64,000 nucleotides of DNA from Euglena gracilis (taxonomy: Eukaryota; Euglenida; Euglenophyceae; Euglenales), in assembly GCA_039621445.1 (NCBI GenBank), contig CP154954.1, positions 66,808,714 to 66,872,713 of the forward strand. Direction: 5' to 3'. The notes under the pieces are model-generated. The model worked only from the letters and a program-made list of their open reading frames with translations, was not told the DNA's origin and did no database searches. Of this stretch, positions 54,677-64,000 are shown one piece after another. Every line of letters begins with the position of its first letter. The stretch's first letter is position 1. The translations under genes and the position numbers were made by a program.

Positions 54677-56081
54677 TGTCGTCGTGGGTTTGGGAACACT
54701 TCAAGAAGGGGCGGCGATAAGAAGTCTGTCAGTTGCAAACACTGCCCAGACGGAAACACTTTTGCATACCATGGTGGGACAACATCCATGATTTTCCACC
54801 TGCGTTCGAAGCACAACATCACACAGTCACCCACACCAAAAGGTTTAATTTCAAAAATTTCAGATAAAAACCCTCAATAATCTATTCAGGACAGTCAACA
54901 CTTACCTCCCACCTGTTGAGGAAAGTTCTTGTTGAAAGGGCTCGCGAAGAATTGACCTGAGAGAGTTCATTTGTGCTATATGGGCTCGAAAAGCTTTAGC
55001 ATACGATCTCCGAGGACGCAGCCATACAATTCCTTTCCACGTTTTATAATCGAACAATTTTTGCGGAAATAATTGTACGGAACTGATGTTTGTACACCAG
55101 TTTCGTCTGGGAATTCCAAAAGGTTTTGGTAGAGATGACTTGAGCCAGGAAATGAAAAAAAAATTGCGGGACATATCAACGAATCTGTGTACAAAAGGAT
55201 CGGACGAGGAATTGTCACCTTGGGAGTATGGATGGACGAACACGCGGCACAGGTTCAAATACTTTAGTAAATTTGACAAAAATAATTTTTATTACACTTA
55301 GAAAGGTGTACAACATCATCATGATTCACGAAGGCGAGGCACATTTTGTCAATAGTGTTGAAACGAGTAGCAACTCAGGGGAGCACATACTTGAGGTTCT
55401 GAAGGAACAAAAGGAGATGTTGGAGTTGAGAGGAATGGTGGTTGTGGCTGTGGTGGGTGACAATGCTTCTGGAGTGCAAAATGCACTTGCAAGGTGAAAT
55501 TTTCTTGTTAAACAAGGTTGCAATTTTTTTTGGAAGCGCTGGACCCAACGTGCGTCACATTGAGATGTGCGGCTAGGGCGTTCCTGGTGCTGACACAGGG
55601 GTTGTCGCTTTTCTTGATGCTTGGGTACGTTTGGGAAAAGGATGCCCTACGGGTAGCACATTCATTACAGCTTTTGTTGACGGACCTGAGTGAAACACCA
55701 TTGGTGAGGAATTCAATGGCGACATTGAACGACCCTGAAATCCAAAAAAACCCCTGAAGGAATTGCAACGATCTGCAGGACGTGGTGAAGGCAACATCCC
55801 GATAAAACCAGTGGAGACAAGGTGTAGCCGGGCCATGTGTCTGACCTTGCCACACAATTTTCAGGTGGTCAAGCAACATCTATGCAATGGAGGTGATCCT
55901 TGAACTACAGGACTTTATAAAAATTGTTTTGCAAGACGGTCCGGCCACCGCTGATTGGACAACGATGCAAAAGGCCGTTGAAAGGCTGCGACCAATTGCA
56001 GACGCAACAGAAAATGTTGAGCAAGACAGCGCAACTCTTCTGTCAGTGTTGCAGTGTGAAAATTTGCAACAACCAAATTAA
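54677..56081 (+). pseudogene. Decayed hAT transposase (BED finger, DUF659-like core)
   Basis: The order of parts is that of a hAT transposase. A BED zinc finger starts at 54,677 (SSWVWEHFKKG, then after a one-base frameshift near 54,717 SCKHCPDGNTFAYHGGTTSM and IFHLRSKH, the C-x2-C...H-x4-H pattern). A core block at 55,320-55,497 reads AHFVNSVETSSNSGEHILEV with VVAVVGDNASGVQNAL, where the DNAS aspartate is the expected catalytic position. TLRCAARAFLVL lies at 55,557-55,592. SSNIYAMEVILELQDFIKIV onward occupies 55,868-56,081. Stops and frameshifts separate the blocks, and the C-terminal dimerisation domain is missing. Inactive copy; no terminal repeats found. Confidence 0.75.
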
Positions 56082-56149
56082 AAAAAAACCCTCTTTAGGC
56101 ATGTGGACAAAATTTGCCGACGTTGGTCCAACCAGGACGAGTTGACAAC

Positions 56150-56450
56150 CTTCCACACTCCGATGAGGACTTGACATCGGTGGCCATGGTTTGGGGGGGG
56201 GGGGGTGTGGGGGGGGGGGTGCACATATTGCTCCCTCCTCAGAGTGGCCATTTTTTTTGGCAAATTTGGGTTACCTCCCCTCAAAGCGGCCACTTTCTTT
56301 TGGCGCCGAAGGTGCCAAAGCCCAAAATTAATTGACCCCCCCCAAAGTGTCCCCTCCCCCAGAGTGGCTGTTTGGGGTCTCATGGTGCCTGGAGGGTGGC
56401 CACTTTGAGGGGGGGGGGGGTGAGGGTGCCCCAGTCCAGGGGTGTCTCAA
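56150..56450. repeat. G-run tracts with short inverted words
   Basis: Long G runs (56,190-56,218, 56,410-56,422) and repeated AGAGTGGCCATTTT/AAAGCGGCCAC words. No gene. Confidence 0.6.
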
Positions 56451-56789
56451 ACGAAAAAAAACCACACCCACAAAGAAAAAATGGCCCAAAATGGCCATTT
56501 TCAAAAATGGCAAAAAAATCTGTTTTGGGTGTAGATAGCACCAATTTTTGGTGCATTTCTACACCCAAAAAAGAATTTTTTTGGGACAAGATTTCTGGCG
56601 CTTTTTGGGTGTGAAGTTGCGTTGGGCGTTGGGTGCCAAAAAAGGGGGTTGGTTGTTCCGCAATTGGACGTTCTTCTGCTTGCAAATATGTTGCTGCTCG
56701 AATTCCAATAAGTCGGTTGGTCCCAAATCGTCGGTTGGTCCCAAATCACCCCCTTCCCTGTGCCTGGGCAGGGTTGCATACAGGAATAT

Positions 56790-56862
56790 AGGGAGAAAGG
56801 AGATATAGGTGTGGGTATAGGTATAGGCTTTTCCACCTCCTATATCTCCTATACCTCCTATA
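56790..56862. repeat. Inverted repeat of ATATAGG/TATAGG units
   Basis: GATATAGGTGTGGGTATAGG is followed by its approximate inverse, CCTCCTATATCTCCTATACC. Related TATAGGTATAGGTATAG words lie at 57,410. Confidence 0.75.
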
Positions 56863-56895
56863 TGTTGTGACCAAAACCAATTTTACGGGGGAAAT

Positions 56896-57129
56896 ATGAA
56901 CAACATTGCAAGGAATTGTTTGCCCGTGTTTTGTTGGATGCTTCATCTCTTGGAGAGGCACCCGGTTTTGGAGCATGGGGCAGGCATAGAGAGCCATTTC
57001 CCAAAGGCGGCAAGCACGGCACAAAAAGTGTCCTTGGTCTTCTGCATGAACCCCATGAGCTTTGAGGAAGATCCATTTTTTAAGCAAGCTTTTGGACATC
57101 CTTTTGGCAGATATGAAATTGTTGAATGA
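56896..57129 (+). CDS. Possible exon or old coding fragment
   Basis: A 77-codon plus-strand frame, balanced in composition (CWMLHLLERHPVLEHGAGIE, then SHFPKAASTAQKVSLVFCMN), with Cys, His and Trp spread like real protein, ending in TGA. The opposite strand is open too. No family recognised. Confidence 0.2.
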   Translation: MNNIARNCLPVFCWMLHLLERHPVLEHGAGIESHFPKAASTAQKVSLVFCMNPMSFEEDPFFKQAFGHPFGRYEIVE

Positions 57130-57621
57130 ATATATTTGCTTGCGGAAGGTGCCCTTCTCAGTCTCAAACCAAATTAAATTTTGATTTTAAATAAGGCATC
57201 CGATCCAAAATTGGAACAGCCATAGCTGGGTCTTCTGTCGCACTGGCACTGGATAAAGACAATTTTGACCATTTTTCCGAAAAATGTGAAAAAAGTCACT
57301 TTTTGGCCAATTTTCGGGTCGGGACGGCAATTTTCAAGGGAGAAAAATGTTGGAAAAACCAATACAATTTTGGGGTGGGTATTTTTTTTTGAGACATACA
57401 AGTGACATATAGGTATAGGTATAGACCCTGGCCTGGGCCCCAAGGCATTGAAAGGTATCAAGATCATGAACCTTGAGTTTCAGCCACACCTTTTCTTTGT
57501 CTTTTTTTGGCAAACTGGGTGACGGCGGGCGGCCATTGACGTTGAATGGAGATCAGGCAGTGAACTTTGGGTTTTTCGGGCGGGACCCCCCCCACCCCCC
57601 CCGTCTTCATTGGAAATACAT

Positions 57622-57662
57622 GGCGGTGAACTTCACCGGTGAACTTCACCGGTGAAGTTTCT
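57622..57662. repeat. Palindrome GAACTTCACCGGTGAAGTT, left copy
   Basis: GGTGAACTTCACCGGTGAAC, TTCACCGGTGAAGTT: overlapping perfect palindromes. The partner is at 58,890-58,933, and the antenna pseudogene lies between them. Confidence 0.85.
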
Positions 57663-57699
57663 CCATTGAAATTCCTTTAGGGGCGAAGCCCCCGACCCC

Positions 57700-58345
57700 C
57701 CCCCACCCCTGCCTAACCTCCAATGGGTCCGCCAGGTGGGCAGCCCAGTTCTCCATGGGGCCCTCGCCGGTCACCACGACCTGGACGTAGAACCCAAACA
57801 TGGCGAACATTGCCAGGCGGCCGTTCTTCAGCTCCTTCACCTTCAGCTTGGCGAATGACTCTGGTTTGCCAGCCAGGCCCAGCACTGCCGGGGTACAAGG
57901 CATCGGAGTCCTCACCCAGCGGGCCGCCGTTCACGCGGTTAGCCTCAGCCAGGCCCATCGGCACCACCTGAAACATGGCCAGGATGGACTCGGCGTGCAC
58001 AAGGTTGGAGTTGTCCAAGTAGTCCAGGCCACAGGCCACCCTCACACACGATCTGCGCGCCGACCTTGAACCACACAGGCTCTGCCAGAGGCATGACGGC
58101 CTTGGCCAGGGCCTCGGGGAACACCATGCCCAGGTCGCCGAGCATCGCCCATCGGGCGGGGATCAGCCCAGCCGAAGGTGATGGGGTCCGCAGCAAGCCC
58201 AGCGGTGTCCCAGCTCGAACTCGCCGATCAGGTTGCTGGGGGTGCACCCTCGGAGAACGGACCTAGCCATTTGTTGCGGTTGGGGCCGTACCAGGTGACT
58301 AGCTTGTCACGCCGGAGTGGACTTGCGGCCAACGACACCTTTTTG
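57700..58345 (-). pseudogene. Light-harvesting chlorophyll a/b-binding protein, decayed copy
   Basis: Antenna (LHCII/CP26-type) blocks appear in the right order on the minus strand: N-terminal [112 protein letters not shown], and [20 protein letters not shown] then [10 protein letters not shown] with [10 protein letters not shown]. Normally these form a three-helix thylakoid protein of 230-260 residues. Here at least five frame changes and small deletions separate the blocks. Helix 1 has lost the chlorophyll-binding Glu ([10 protein letters not shown] instead of E-x-x-x-x-R), whereas helix 3 keeps E-x-x-N-G-R. The C-terminal helix D is missing and there are no introns. Not a working gene. Confidence 0.88.
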
Positions 58346-58375
58346 GTGTGGGCTCAACGACGTAGACTGGGGGGG

Positions 58376-58665
58376 GGGTCTCGACTTGCCCATCGACCCT
58401 TCAGCTAGTCGATCGACCCTTCAAAGTCGATTGACGCCGTAAGGGGGTTCTGGGCAGTCGATCTACGAGTTGATCAACTACCCACTCTAACGTACCATCG
58501 GGGGGTATCCACCAACCTTTTAAGCCCCCCCTTCAGCCCAAAATTGCCAGAAATGTCACATTTGTCAATCCTAGGCAACAGCTATGCCATTGGAACACCA
58601 AATCGCCCTGAACACCCTCGTTGGTACATCAGAGTGGGCAGTTGATCGACGACCCAGAACCCCAG
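58376..58665. repeat. Cluster of TCGATCGACC and GTTCTGGGCAGTCGATC words
   Basis: CAGCTAGTCGATCGACCC, AAAGTCGATTGACG, GTTCTGGGCAGTCGATC and GCAGTTGATCGACGACCCAG follow each other. The same words occur at 40,030-40,180 inside the hAT element, so this is a dispersed family in at least two places. Confidence 0.75.
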
Positions 58666-58889
58666 ATTCACCGTTTTGATGGTTGGGGGTGAAATTTTGA
58701 TGGAGGAATTTGGCTCTTTCTCCTCCATTCCACGCGCATTCCACAAGAGCACTTTTTTTGGGCCAAAAATGGCCAATTTTTTTCCGGAAATTTAGATAAA
58801 ATTCCATGCCATCAACCTTAAAATGACCATTTTGAGAGGAAAAGAAGCAAGACTTCACCCATCAAAATTTCACACCCAGCCATCAAAGT

Positions 58890-58933
58890 GGCGAACTTCA
58901 CCGGTGAACTACACTCATCGGTGAAGTTCACCA
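58890..58933. repeat. Palindrome GAACTTCACCGGTGAAC, right copy
   Basis: GCGAACTTCACCGGTGAACT, then CATCGGTGAAGTTCACC. See the left copy at 57,622. Confidence 0.85.
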
Positions 58934-59277
58934 GGGGAGTCCACAGCCCTCCTTTGAGTGTGCCTCACAGTGATGTCAACTGCTCCTGGGCCGTTTGAGT
59001 CGAGTCTGTTGAGAAGACATCACCAGGGACCTTTCTTATCTCTTTTTTTTAGCCGTGAATCCAGCGTCATGCGCCAGTTTCAGCACAATCTTGGAGTGGA
59101 CCATGTCCCCGTGTGATACCATTGGAGCAGGAATGCAAATTTCACCTGACAAACGCCACCGTGTGACAGCTTACTTGACATTTTGAAAAAAAGGCTGACA
59201 AGCGGTAAAGTTGTATAACTAACGGACTGCTCAGGACTCACGCAAAGCGCCTAGGTTCTCGCGCTCGTAATCTTCTC

Positions 59278-59860
59278 ACCTTCAGGTGTTTCTCCCTTTT
59301 GGAAGAAGGTTTTTTCTTTCTTCTAACTTCAGATACAAGCTATTTGGAGGATGAGGAATGCATTGATGCAGGATTTTTTGAAGATTGAATCAGGTACGCC
59401 CATCTGAAGGTGTCTTTTGAAGAATGACTGTAATGGTCTTTTCTAGTGCATCTAGACCACTTTCAAAAATTTGGCATTTTCTCCAAAATTTGGTCCGCTG
59501 GGTGACAATTTTGAGTCCCACCCTCTCGTGTGGCATGTCTTCTGTTGTGGGTTTTGTTTTTATATGATTTTCTGAACGTTCTCGTGGTTTTCTGTTTGTG
59601 TTTACAGTTTTGGAACTTTTGCTGCCATTTCACAAATCTGCAGCTGCAGCTGCAGCTCTGTGTCTTTGGCCTGGTGTTTTGGTGACATTTTGGCCTGGTA
59701 TTCTGTGTTTTCTTGCTTTCCAATTCGCCTGCAAACTGTAATTCTGTGAATGGAATTGCAATTCTGTCAGGTTTTGTTGGTACCACATTGCATGTCTTTC
59801 ATTTGTCCTCCTCTCACTCCCAGGTTGAAATGTGAAGAAAAAGAAGATAAACCAAGAAGA
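59278..59860 (+). repeat. Long direct repeat, copy 1
   Basis: Matches 62,246-62,870 in the same orientation with scattered differences and small indels. Shared landmarks are AGGTACGCCCATCT, TTTTCTAGTGCATCTxGACC, TTGGTCCGCTGGGTGACAAT, TTTTGAGTCCCACCCTCT and AGGTTGAA(A/G)TGTGAAGAA. Polypyrimidine-AG tracts before the short conserved blocks (ACTTCAG, and CACAG in copy 2) look like splice acceptors, so a non-coding transcript or gene fragment may have been duplicated. Confidence 0.8.
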
Positions 59861-60334
59861 AAGAAATAGAGTGTAATTTTTTTGAACCCGCCCCCCAAGA
59901 AAAGAAACCCTTGACACCAAAACTGGTCCCCACCTGTGGCACTAAAAGTGTTCCCCAAACTGTCCAATGTGTGGGGGGGTCTCAACAGAACCAGAACGCC
60001 AGAATAAACAAAGTTCTTTTTGAAGCCCTTTTGGCAAAAAAAGGCAAAAACAAGTGAAACAACCTTTTTGAACTGCACCAAAGCAAAGGCGAATGTTGCA
60101 ACAAAGAAGAGAGCATGCAAGTTACAGCAACAGGGTCTTGTGTTTTTTCGCAAAACACCACAGGACCCTGACACCTTCACGTCATTACTCTTGTCCGTGA
60201 TTTTTTTTAAAGACTTGAAGGGTGCACTTCTTGGGAAACATACCATTCTGCGAACAGAGCATCGCAACTGGCAACGAGCAGCAGCGTTGACTTCCATTGT
60301 GTCACAGGTGCAGTTACGTACAGAGCTGGCGTTT

Positions 60335-60420
60335 TTTTAAAAAAAAACAAAAAAAACGTGTTTTTTTTTGAAAAAAAAACGGCAAAAAAAACGGTTTTTT
60401 TTTAAAAAAACGGCCGAATC
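60335..60420. repeat. A/T homopolymer foldback
   Basis: Runs of T8-9 and A8-9 joined by ACGG and CGGC words; self-complementary, no coding meaning. Confidence 0.8.
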
Positions 60421-60582
60421 AAGCGCCAAGTCGCCGGCAACGGAAAAAGTAAAAAAAACACCACACACATGCAACCCCCCCTTTCCTCGGTTTTGTATTA
60501 ACCTTTGAAGCATGGGCAAAAGAGGTTGGTTGACCCCTCATTGCCATCTTTGGCAAAGGTCCGGGTCCAAAAGCGATGGCGG

Positions 60583-61242
60583 TCAGTCGCTTTCATCATC
60601 ACTGGGGGAGGGTAAGTCAGACAGGTTCAGAGCGCGAAATAGGAAGGTGAGTTTGCCAGCCTTCTCAATCCCCAAATTTGTCCGTCTTTGACCATAAACA
60701 TGACGCATTGTGGAAAAATTGTGCTCCAGATTTGCTGTGGAGGCCAAACAACCTGAAAGGTGCAACCCCAATGTGCAAAGAGATGGTGGAAACCCTGAAA
60801 TTTGTCCTGCCTGCCACCAAGGCTTTGGCTCTGCATGCAAATTGAATATTGTTGGGTGAAATGGGTTTGAGCGAGTCAAATAAAGATTCAGAGCTGAAGA
60901 AGCTTCCCCATTTTCCTCAACAAATGTTCGTGCTGTGTTTATTTGCGCTGGAGACAAACTTGAACCTGCAAACCGGGGGTCCAAAATGTTGGCCAACAAG
61001 AAAAAGGGACATTCCAGTGCCGGTTTGCTTCGTTGAAGAACAACATTGTATCCACCCAAATTCTTTGGAATCCTTTGCAAAAGTTCAACCCATATTTCAA
61101 CGGCTTCTGAAAGAGTGGTTTGCTGCCTTTGCATTAAATTGAGTGCATTTGCAATCGGGTCAAACAGGAGAAGCAGGTCACTACAATTACGGTCAATCCT
61201 GGCATTCTCCAAAGTGCGACGGGTCTCATCATTTGGGGGCAA
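60583..61242 (-). CDS. hAT-family transposase C-terminal (dimerisation) fragment
   Basis: An open 219-codon frame. Residues about 75-95 read PALECPFFLLANILDPRFAG, the block before the hAT dimerisation region. Then come PWWQAGQISGFPPSL and CLASTANLEHNFSTMRHVYG with RRTNLGIEKAGKLTFLFRAL, matching the WW...A.S...ER.FS....R.L.....L......L pattern of the hATC domain. It ends with an acidic tail (SDLPSPSDDESD) and a stop, so the true C-terminus is present. The frame is intact over its length, unlike the copy at 54.7 kb, and belongs to a different hAT lineage. The BED finger and catalytic core are not visible to its right, so this is a 5'-truncated copy or the last exon of one. Confidence 0.75.
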   Translation of the reverse strand: MPPNDETRRTLENARIDRNCSDLLLLFDPIANALNLMQRQQTTLSEAVEIWVELLQRIPKNLGGYNVVLQRSKPALECPFFLLANILDPRFAGSSLSPAQINTARTFVEENGEASSALNLYLTRSNPFHPTIFNLHAEPKPWWQAGQISGFPPSLCTLGLHLSGCLASTANLEHNFSTMRHVYGQRRTNLGIEKAGKLTFLFRALNLSDLPSPSDDESD

Positions 61243-61664
61243 GTTGGCTCTGGCAATTTTGGCGAGGTTAGGCCAATGCGGACAATGACATGCTCAAAGA
61301 ATGTCATTGGGTATGTTTGGAAATACTTATAACTGTCCCGGTGGGTCCCCCAAGCTCAGAGAAGCCAAAAGAGGGCCAAGGAGGAAGGTTTGCCCCCCAC
61401 CCTTTTTTTGGCTGCCCTGGAGAACGTGTGACAGCAGGCTTGGGAGGTTTTGGGACGCGGCTAGCTTTAAGGGCTGCAAGGAGGGAATGTACATTACGGA
61501 ACTTTGCATTGCAGCTTTGTTCCCATGGTCTTTGAGGTGGGGGTCAAAACAATTGCATTTCAAGCCCTTGAGGAAAACTGGCCGGAAACAAACACTCTTT
61601 TTGGCGAAACTGTTTCAAATTGACCATTTTTGCAAACATCCAAAAAAAGGAACACGAATGGCTA

Positions 61665-61981
61665 CCGTACCCCCCCCCCCCCGAGTTAGTCACCCCCTTG
61701 GGAGGGGAATTTGGCCAAGGGTGACTAACAGGGGGGGTGACTAACTCGGGGGGGGGGGTCAGTTTATGCCCAAATTTTACCCCCTGCCCCAATTCTTGGG
61801 GGTTTCAAGGTTGTTTTTGGGCATTCCAGGGCACTTTTAATGGGTGGCAACGATCAAAAAAATTCCGATGGCCAAATTTGGCGCTTTTTTGAAGAAAAAT
61901 AATTCCCTCCGAAAAATTTTTTTGCCCGAGGCCCAAGGGTGACTAACAGGGGGGGTGACTAACTCGGGGGGGGGGGTACGG
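61665..61981. mobile_element. TA-flanked terminal-inverted-repeat element (317 bp)
   Basis: Left end CCGTACCCC...CCGAGTTAGTCACCCC and right end GGGTGACTAACTCGGGG...GTACGG are near-perfect inverted copies of about 30 bp (C-run length differs), each with TA outside (61,663 and 61,982). A third copy of GGGTGACTAAC...ACTCGGGGG lies inside at 61,719-61,760. No coding capacity. It has the same design as 8,120 and 50,411. Confidence 0.8.
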
Positions 61982-62063
61982 TACCCCCCAAGGATCCCCC
62001 CTCCAAGACAGAGCTGCTTGAAAGCACATACTCTCTTAGAAATGGAAGACCGGCCATGGAGGC

Positions 62064-62185
62064 GTGCGGACGGACGGACGGACGGACGGACGGACGGACG
62101 GACGGACGGCTAGAGAAAATTCCTTTCACCTGGACGGACGGCTGGACAGGGTGCATTTTGGCTGGACGGACGGACGGCTAGGTTG
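62064..62185. repeat. (ACGG)n tetranucleotide minisatellite
   Basis: Eleven or more GGAC units, then TGGACGGACGGCTGGAC variants up to 62,183. Confidence 0.95.
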
Positions 62186-62245
62186 GTCTCAAAAATCGCG
62201 AAAGGTCCAGCGCAGGCGACCACGCCTGGTATTTCCTAATTGTAT

Positions 62246-62870
62246 GTCAGAAAAGTGTTTCTCCCTCTTGGAGTTCCTTGTTTATCTTTATTCTGACTTC
62301 AGGTACAAACTATTTGAAGGACAAGGAATGCAGTCATGCAAGAGTTTTTGAACATTGAAGCAGGTACGCCCATCTAAAAGTGTCTTTTAAAGAATGTTTC
62401 TATTGGTCTTTTCTAGTGCATCTGGACCACTTTCAAAAATTTGGCATTTTCTCCAAAATTTGGTCCGCTGGGTGACAATTTTGAGTCCCACCCTCTTGTG
62501 TGGCATGTCTTCTGTTGGGAGTTCTGTTTTTTATATCATTTTCTGAGCGTCCTCGTTGTTTTCTGGTCGTGTTTTACAGTTTTGGAACTTTTGCTGCCAT
62601 TTCACAGAGCTCCAGCTGCAGTTCTGTGTCTTGGGCCTGCTGATTTGGGGACATTTTGGCCTTGCATTCTGTGTTTTTTCGCTTTCCAATTTTCTTTCCT
62701 TCACCTTCAAACTGCAAATCTGTAAATTGAACCCCCGAACTGCCATTGCGTCATGTTTTTTTGTACCACATTGCCTGTCATCTTTTTTTGTCTTTCGTCT
62801 GTCATCCTTGCCTCACAGGTTGAAGTGTGAAGAAGCAGAAGATGAACCAAGAAGAGACGAAGAGTAATGA
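62246..62870 (+). repeat. Long direct repeat, copy 2
   Basis: Partner of 59,278-59,860. The CCTTGCCTCACAG acceptor-like tract at about 62,807-62,819 precedes GTTGAAGTGTGAAGAAGCAG. After 62,900 there is a block (CAGGACCCTGTTGCTGTAAA) that occurs inverted in copy 1 near 60,120-60,165, so the two regions also share an inverted part. Confidence 0.8.
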
Positions 62871-63079
62871 AGTGAAGGAATTTAAACTGTTTTTGTCTTT
62901 GTCAGGGTCCTTTGGCATTTTACAGAAAAACACAGGACCCTGTTGCTGTAAACTGTGCTCTCTTTGTTGCAATGTTCACCTTTGCTTTTTGCCTTTGCAG
63001 TTCAACAAGGTTGTTTGATTGTTTTTTTGCCCAGAAAAAGGCTTTGTTGAGCCTTCTTGTTCTGAAAACATTCTGTTGA

Positions 63080-63600
63080 GCCCCCCCCCCCAGTTTGGTG
63101 CCATCTTGGGCCAGACCGCGGGCCCACCAGGGTTCCCGTTCTTTTTGTTTTAAAACAAAGCAAAAAAAACTTTCATGAATAAAAAACGGTTTAAAAATGG
63201 TTTTTTGTTTTAAAAAAGGGTGAAATAAAACACCACAAATAGGAAAAAAACCTGTTTTAAACAACGTGTTTAAAAACAGCCCGGGAACCTTGGGGCGGGC
63301 CCACGTGTTGGTTTTTGTTCTAAAAGAATTCTTTGAGACTGCCCCAGTTTGGGAAGCACTTTTTATGCCACAGGTGGGAACCAGTTTTGGTGCCACACGT
63401 GGGGACCAGTTTTTTGGGGGCTCCCTCCGTCAGGCTTCTTTTTTTTGTCCGGAGCACCCGTGGTATAAAGCCAACAGGCGGGCTGCAGTTCGGTCTGAAC
63501 ATTCAGCCAGGTGACCTTGGCGCGCAAGTTTTGGCACGGGGGGACTTAGTCCCGCTCAGAACACACACACTTTTTCCTTCTCCAGCCATGACTGCGTGCG
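63080..63600. other. No gene recognised
   Basis: TTTTAAAACAAAG-type repeats, and ACCAGTTTTGGTGCCACA words that also occur inverted near 59,905-59,945. No coding sequence supported. Confidence 0.4.
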
Positions 63601-63621
63601 GCGTGCGTATTGTTTGGTCTG

Positions 63622-63760
63622 GATAGCCGGGCGGCTAGCGAAAGTGGCTTTCATCTGGACGGACAGCTGGGGGCAGGCATGTTGGCTGGCTAGGTTGGTC
63701 TTCCAGCCGGCTAGGTTGGTCTGGCCAGCCGGCTAAGTTGGTCCGGCCAAACGCCCCCCA
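63622..63760. repeat. GGCTAGGTTGGTC minisatellite
   Basis: CCGGCTAGGTTGGTCTTCCA, CCGGCTAGGTTGGTCTGGCC and CCGGCTAAGTTGGTCCGGCC: three units of about 22 bp, with GGCTAG half units before them. Confidence 0.85.
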
Positions 63761-64000
63761 TGGTCCAGGAGCAGGTCTTGTGCACATAAGTTTAGTATGT
63801 GTGCTTGGCAGCCATATGTGAAGACCAAGACACCACCAATGCGGCTCCTCATGTTTTCCATGTTGCTGGCATTGGGGGGTCGGCACGCCGTGGCGAGGGG
63901 TCCGGCTAGGGGGGGGGGAGGGGGGTTTTTGGCGTTTTTTTGGCGTGGCGAGGAGGTCCCGGATGGGGGGGGGGGAGGGGTGCGCGGGGGTTTCCCAAGA

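Noticed and set aside
59278-62870. LTR retrotransposon
   Set aside because: The direct repeats enclose a hAT fragment. No reverse transcriptase, integrase, primer-binding site or TG...CA termini were seen.

Overview
The window is nuclear DNA from a photosynthetic eukaryote whose plastid uses chlorophyll a/b antenna proteins. The evidence is a decayed LHCII/CP26-type antenna gene at 57.7-58.3 kb, genes with many short spliceosomal introns (COQ10 at 1.7-3.5 kb, a 13-14 exon gene at 18.4-27.0 kb), several hAT transposon remnants, and TTAGGG-type telomeric repeats inside the sequence. No ribosome binding sites, operons, CRISPR arrays or prokaryotic genes are seen. A green alga with a large, repeat-rich genome (prasinophyte-like) fits best, but I cannot name the species. 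Very long G/C homopolymers, a 13-N patch at 4,174, and single-base frameshifts in otherwise good coding sequence suggest some residual long-read assembly error.

Layout. 0-15 kb: two COQ10 exons, two kinds of small inverted-repeat transposon, long microsatellites (including about 150 nt of nearly pure G) and mostly gene-free DNA. 15-28 kb: the most unusual part. It holds a multi-exon gene of unknown function with a ParB-like domain, embedded in a field of 37 copies of a short palindrome built on CGG-N4-CCG. By my exon model every intron of that gene carries at least one copy. 28-43 kb: sparse possible exons of membrane proteins on the minus strand, hAT MITEs with exact 8-bp target duplications, a second locally confined palindrome (about 10 copies of a GAATGCGCA/TGCGCATTC dyad, 34.2-37.2 kb), and a 1.64-kb hAT element carrying the telomere-like array. 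43-52 kb: a 1.4-kb satellite in tandem and inverted copies, then two clusters of related palindromic words. 52-64 kb: two inverted tRNA-like sequences, a decayed hAT transposase, the antenna pseudogene lying between two copies of another palindrome, and a separate hAT dimerisation-domain fragment between about 600-bp direct repeats.

Overall theme: different neighbourhoods carry different short palindrome families, each repeated many times locally and seldom seen elsewhere in the window. The known transposons explain a minority of this. The intronic CGG-N4-CCG family is the best candidate for something undescribed. Most genes here are single exons or fragments, so few functional links between genes can be drawn.
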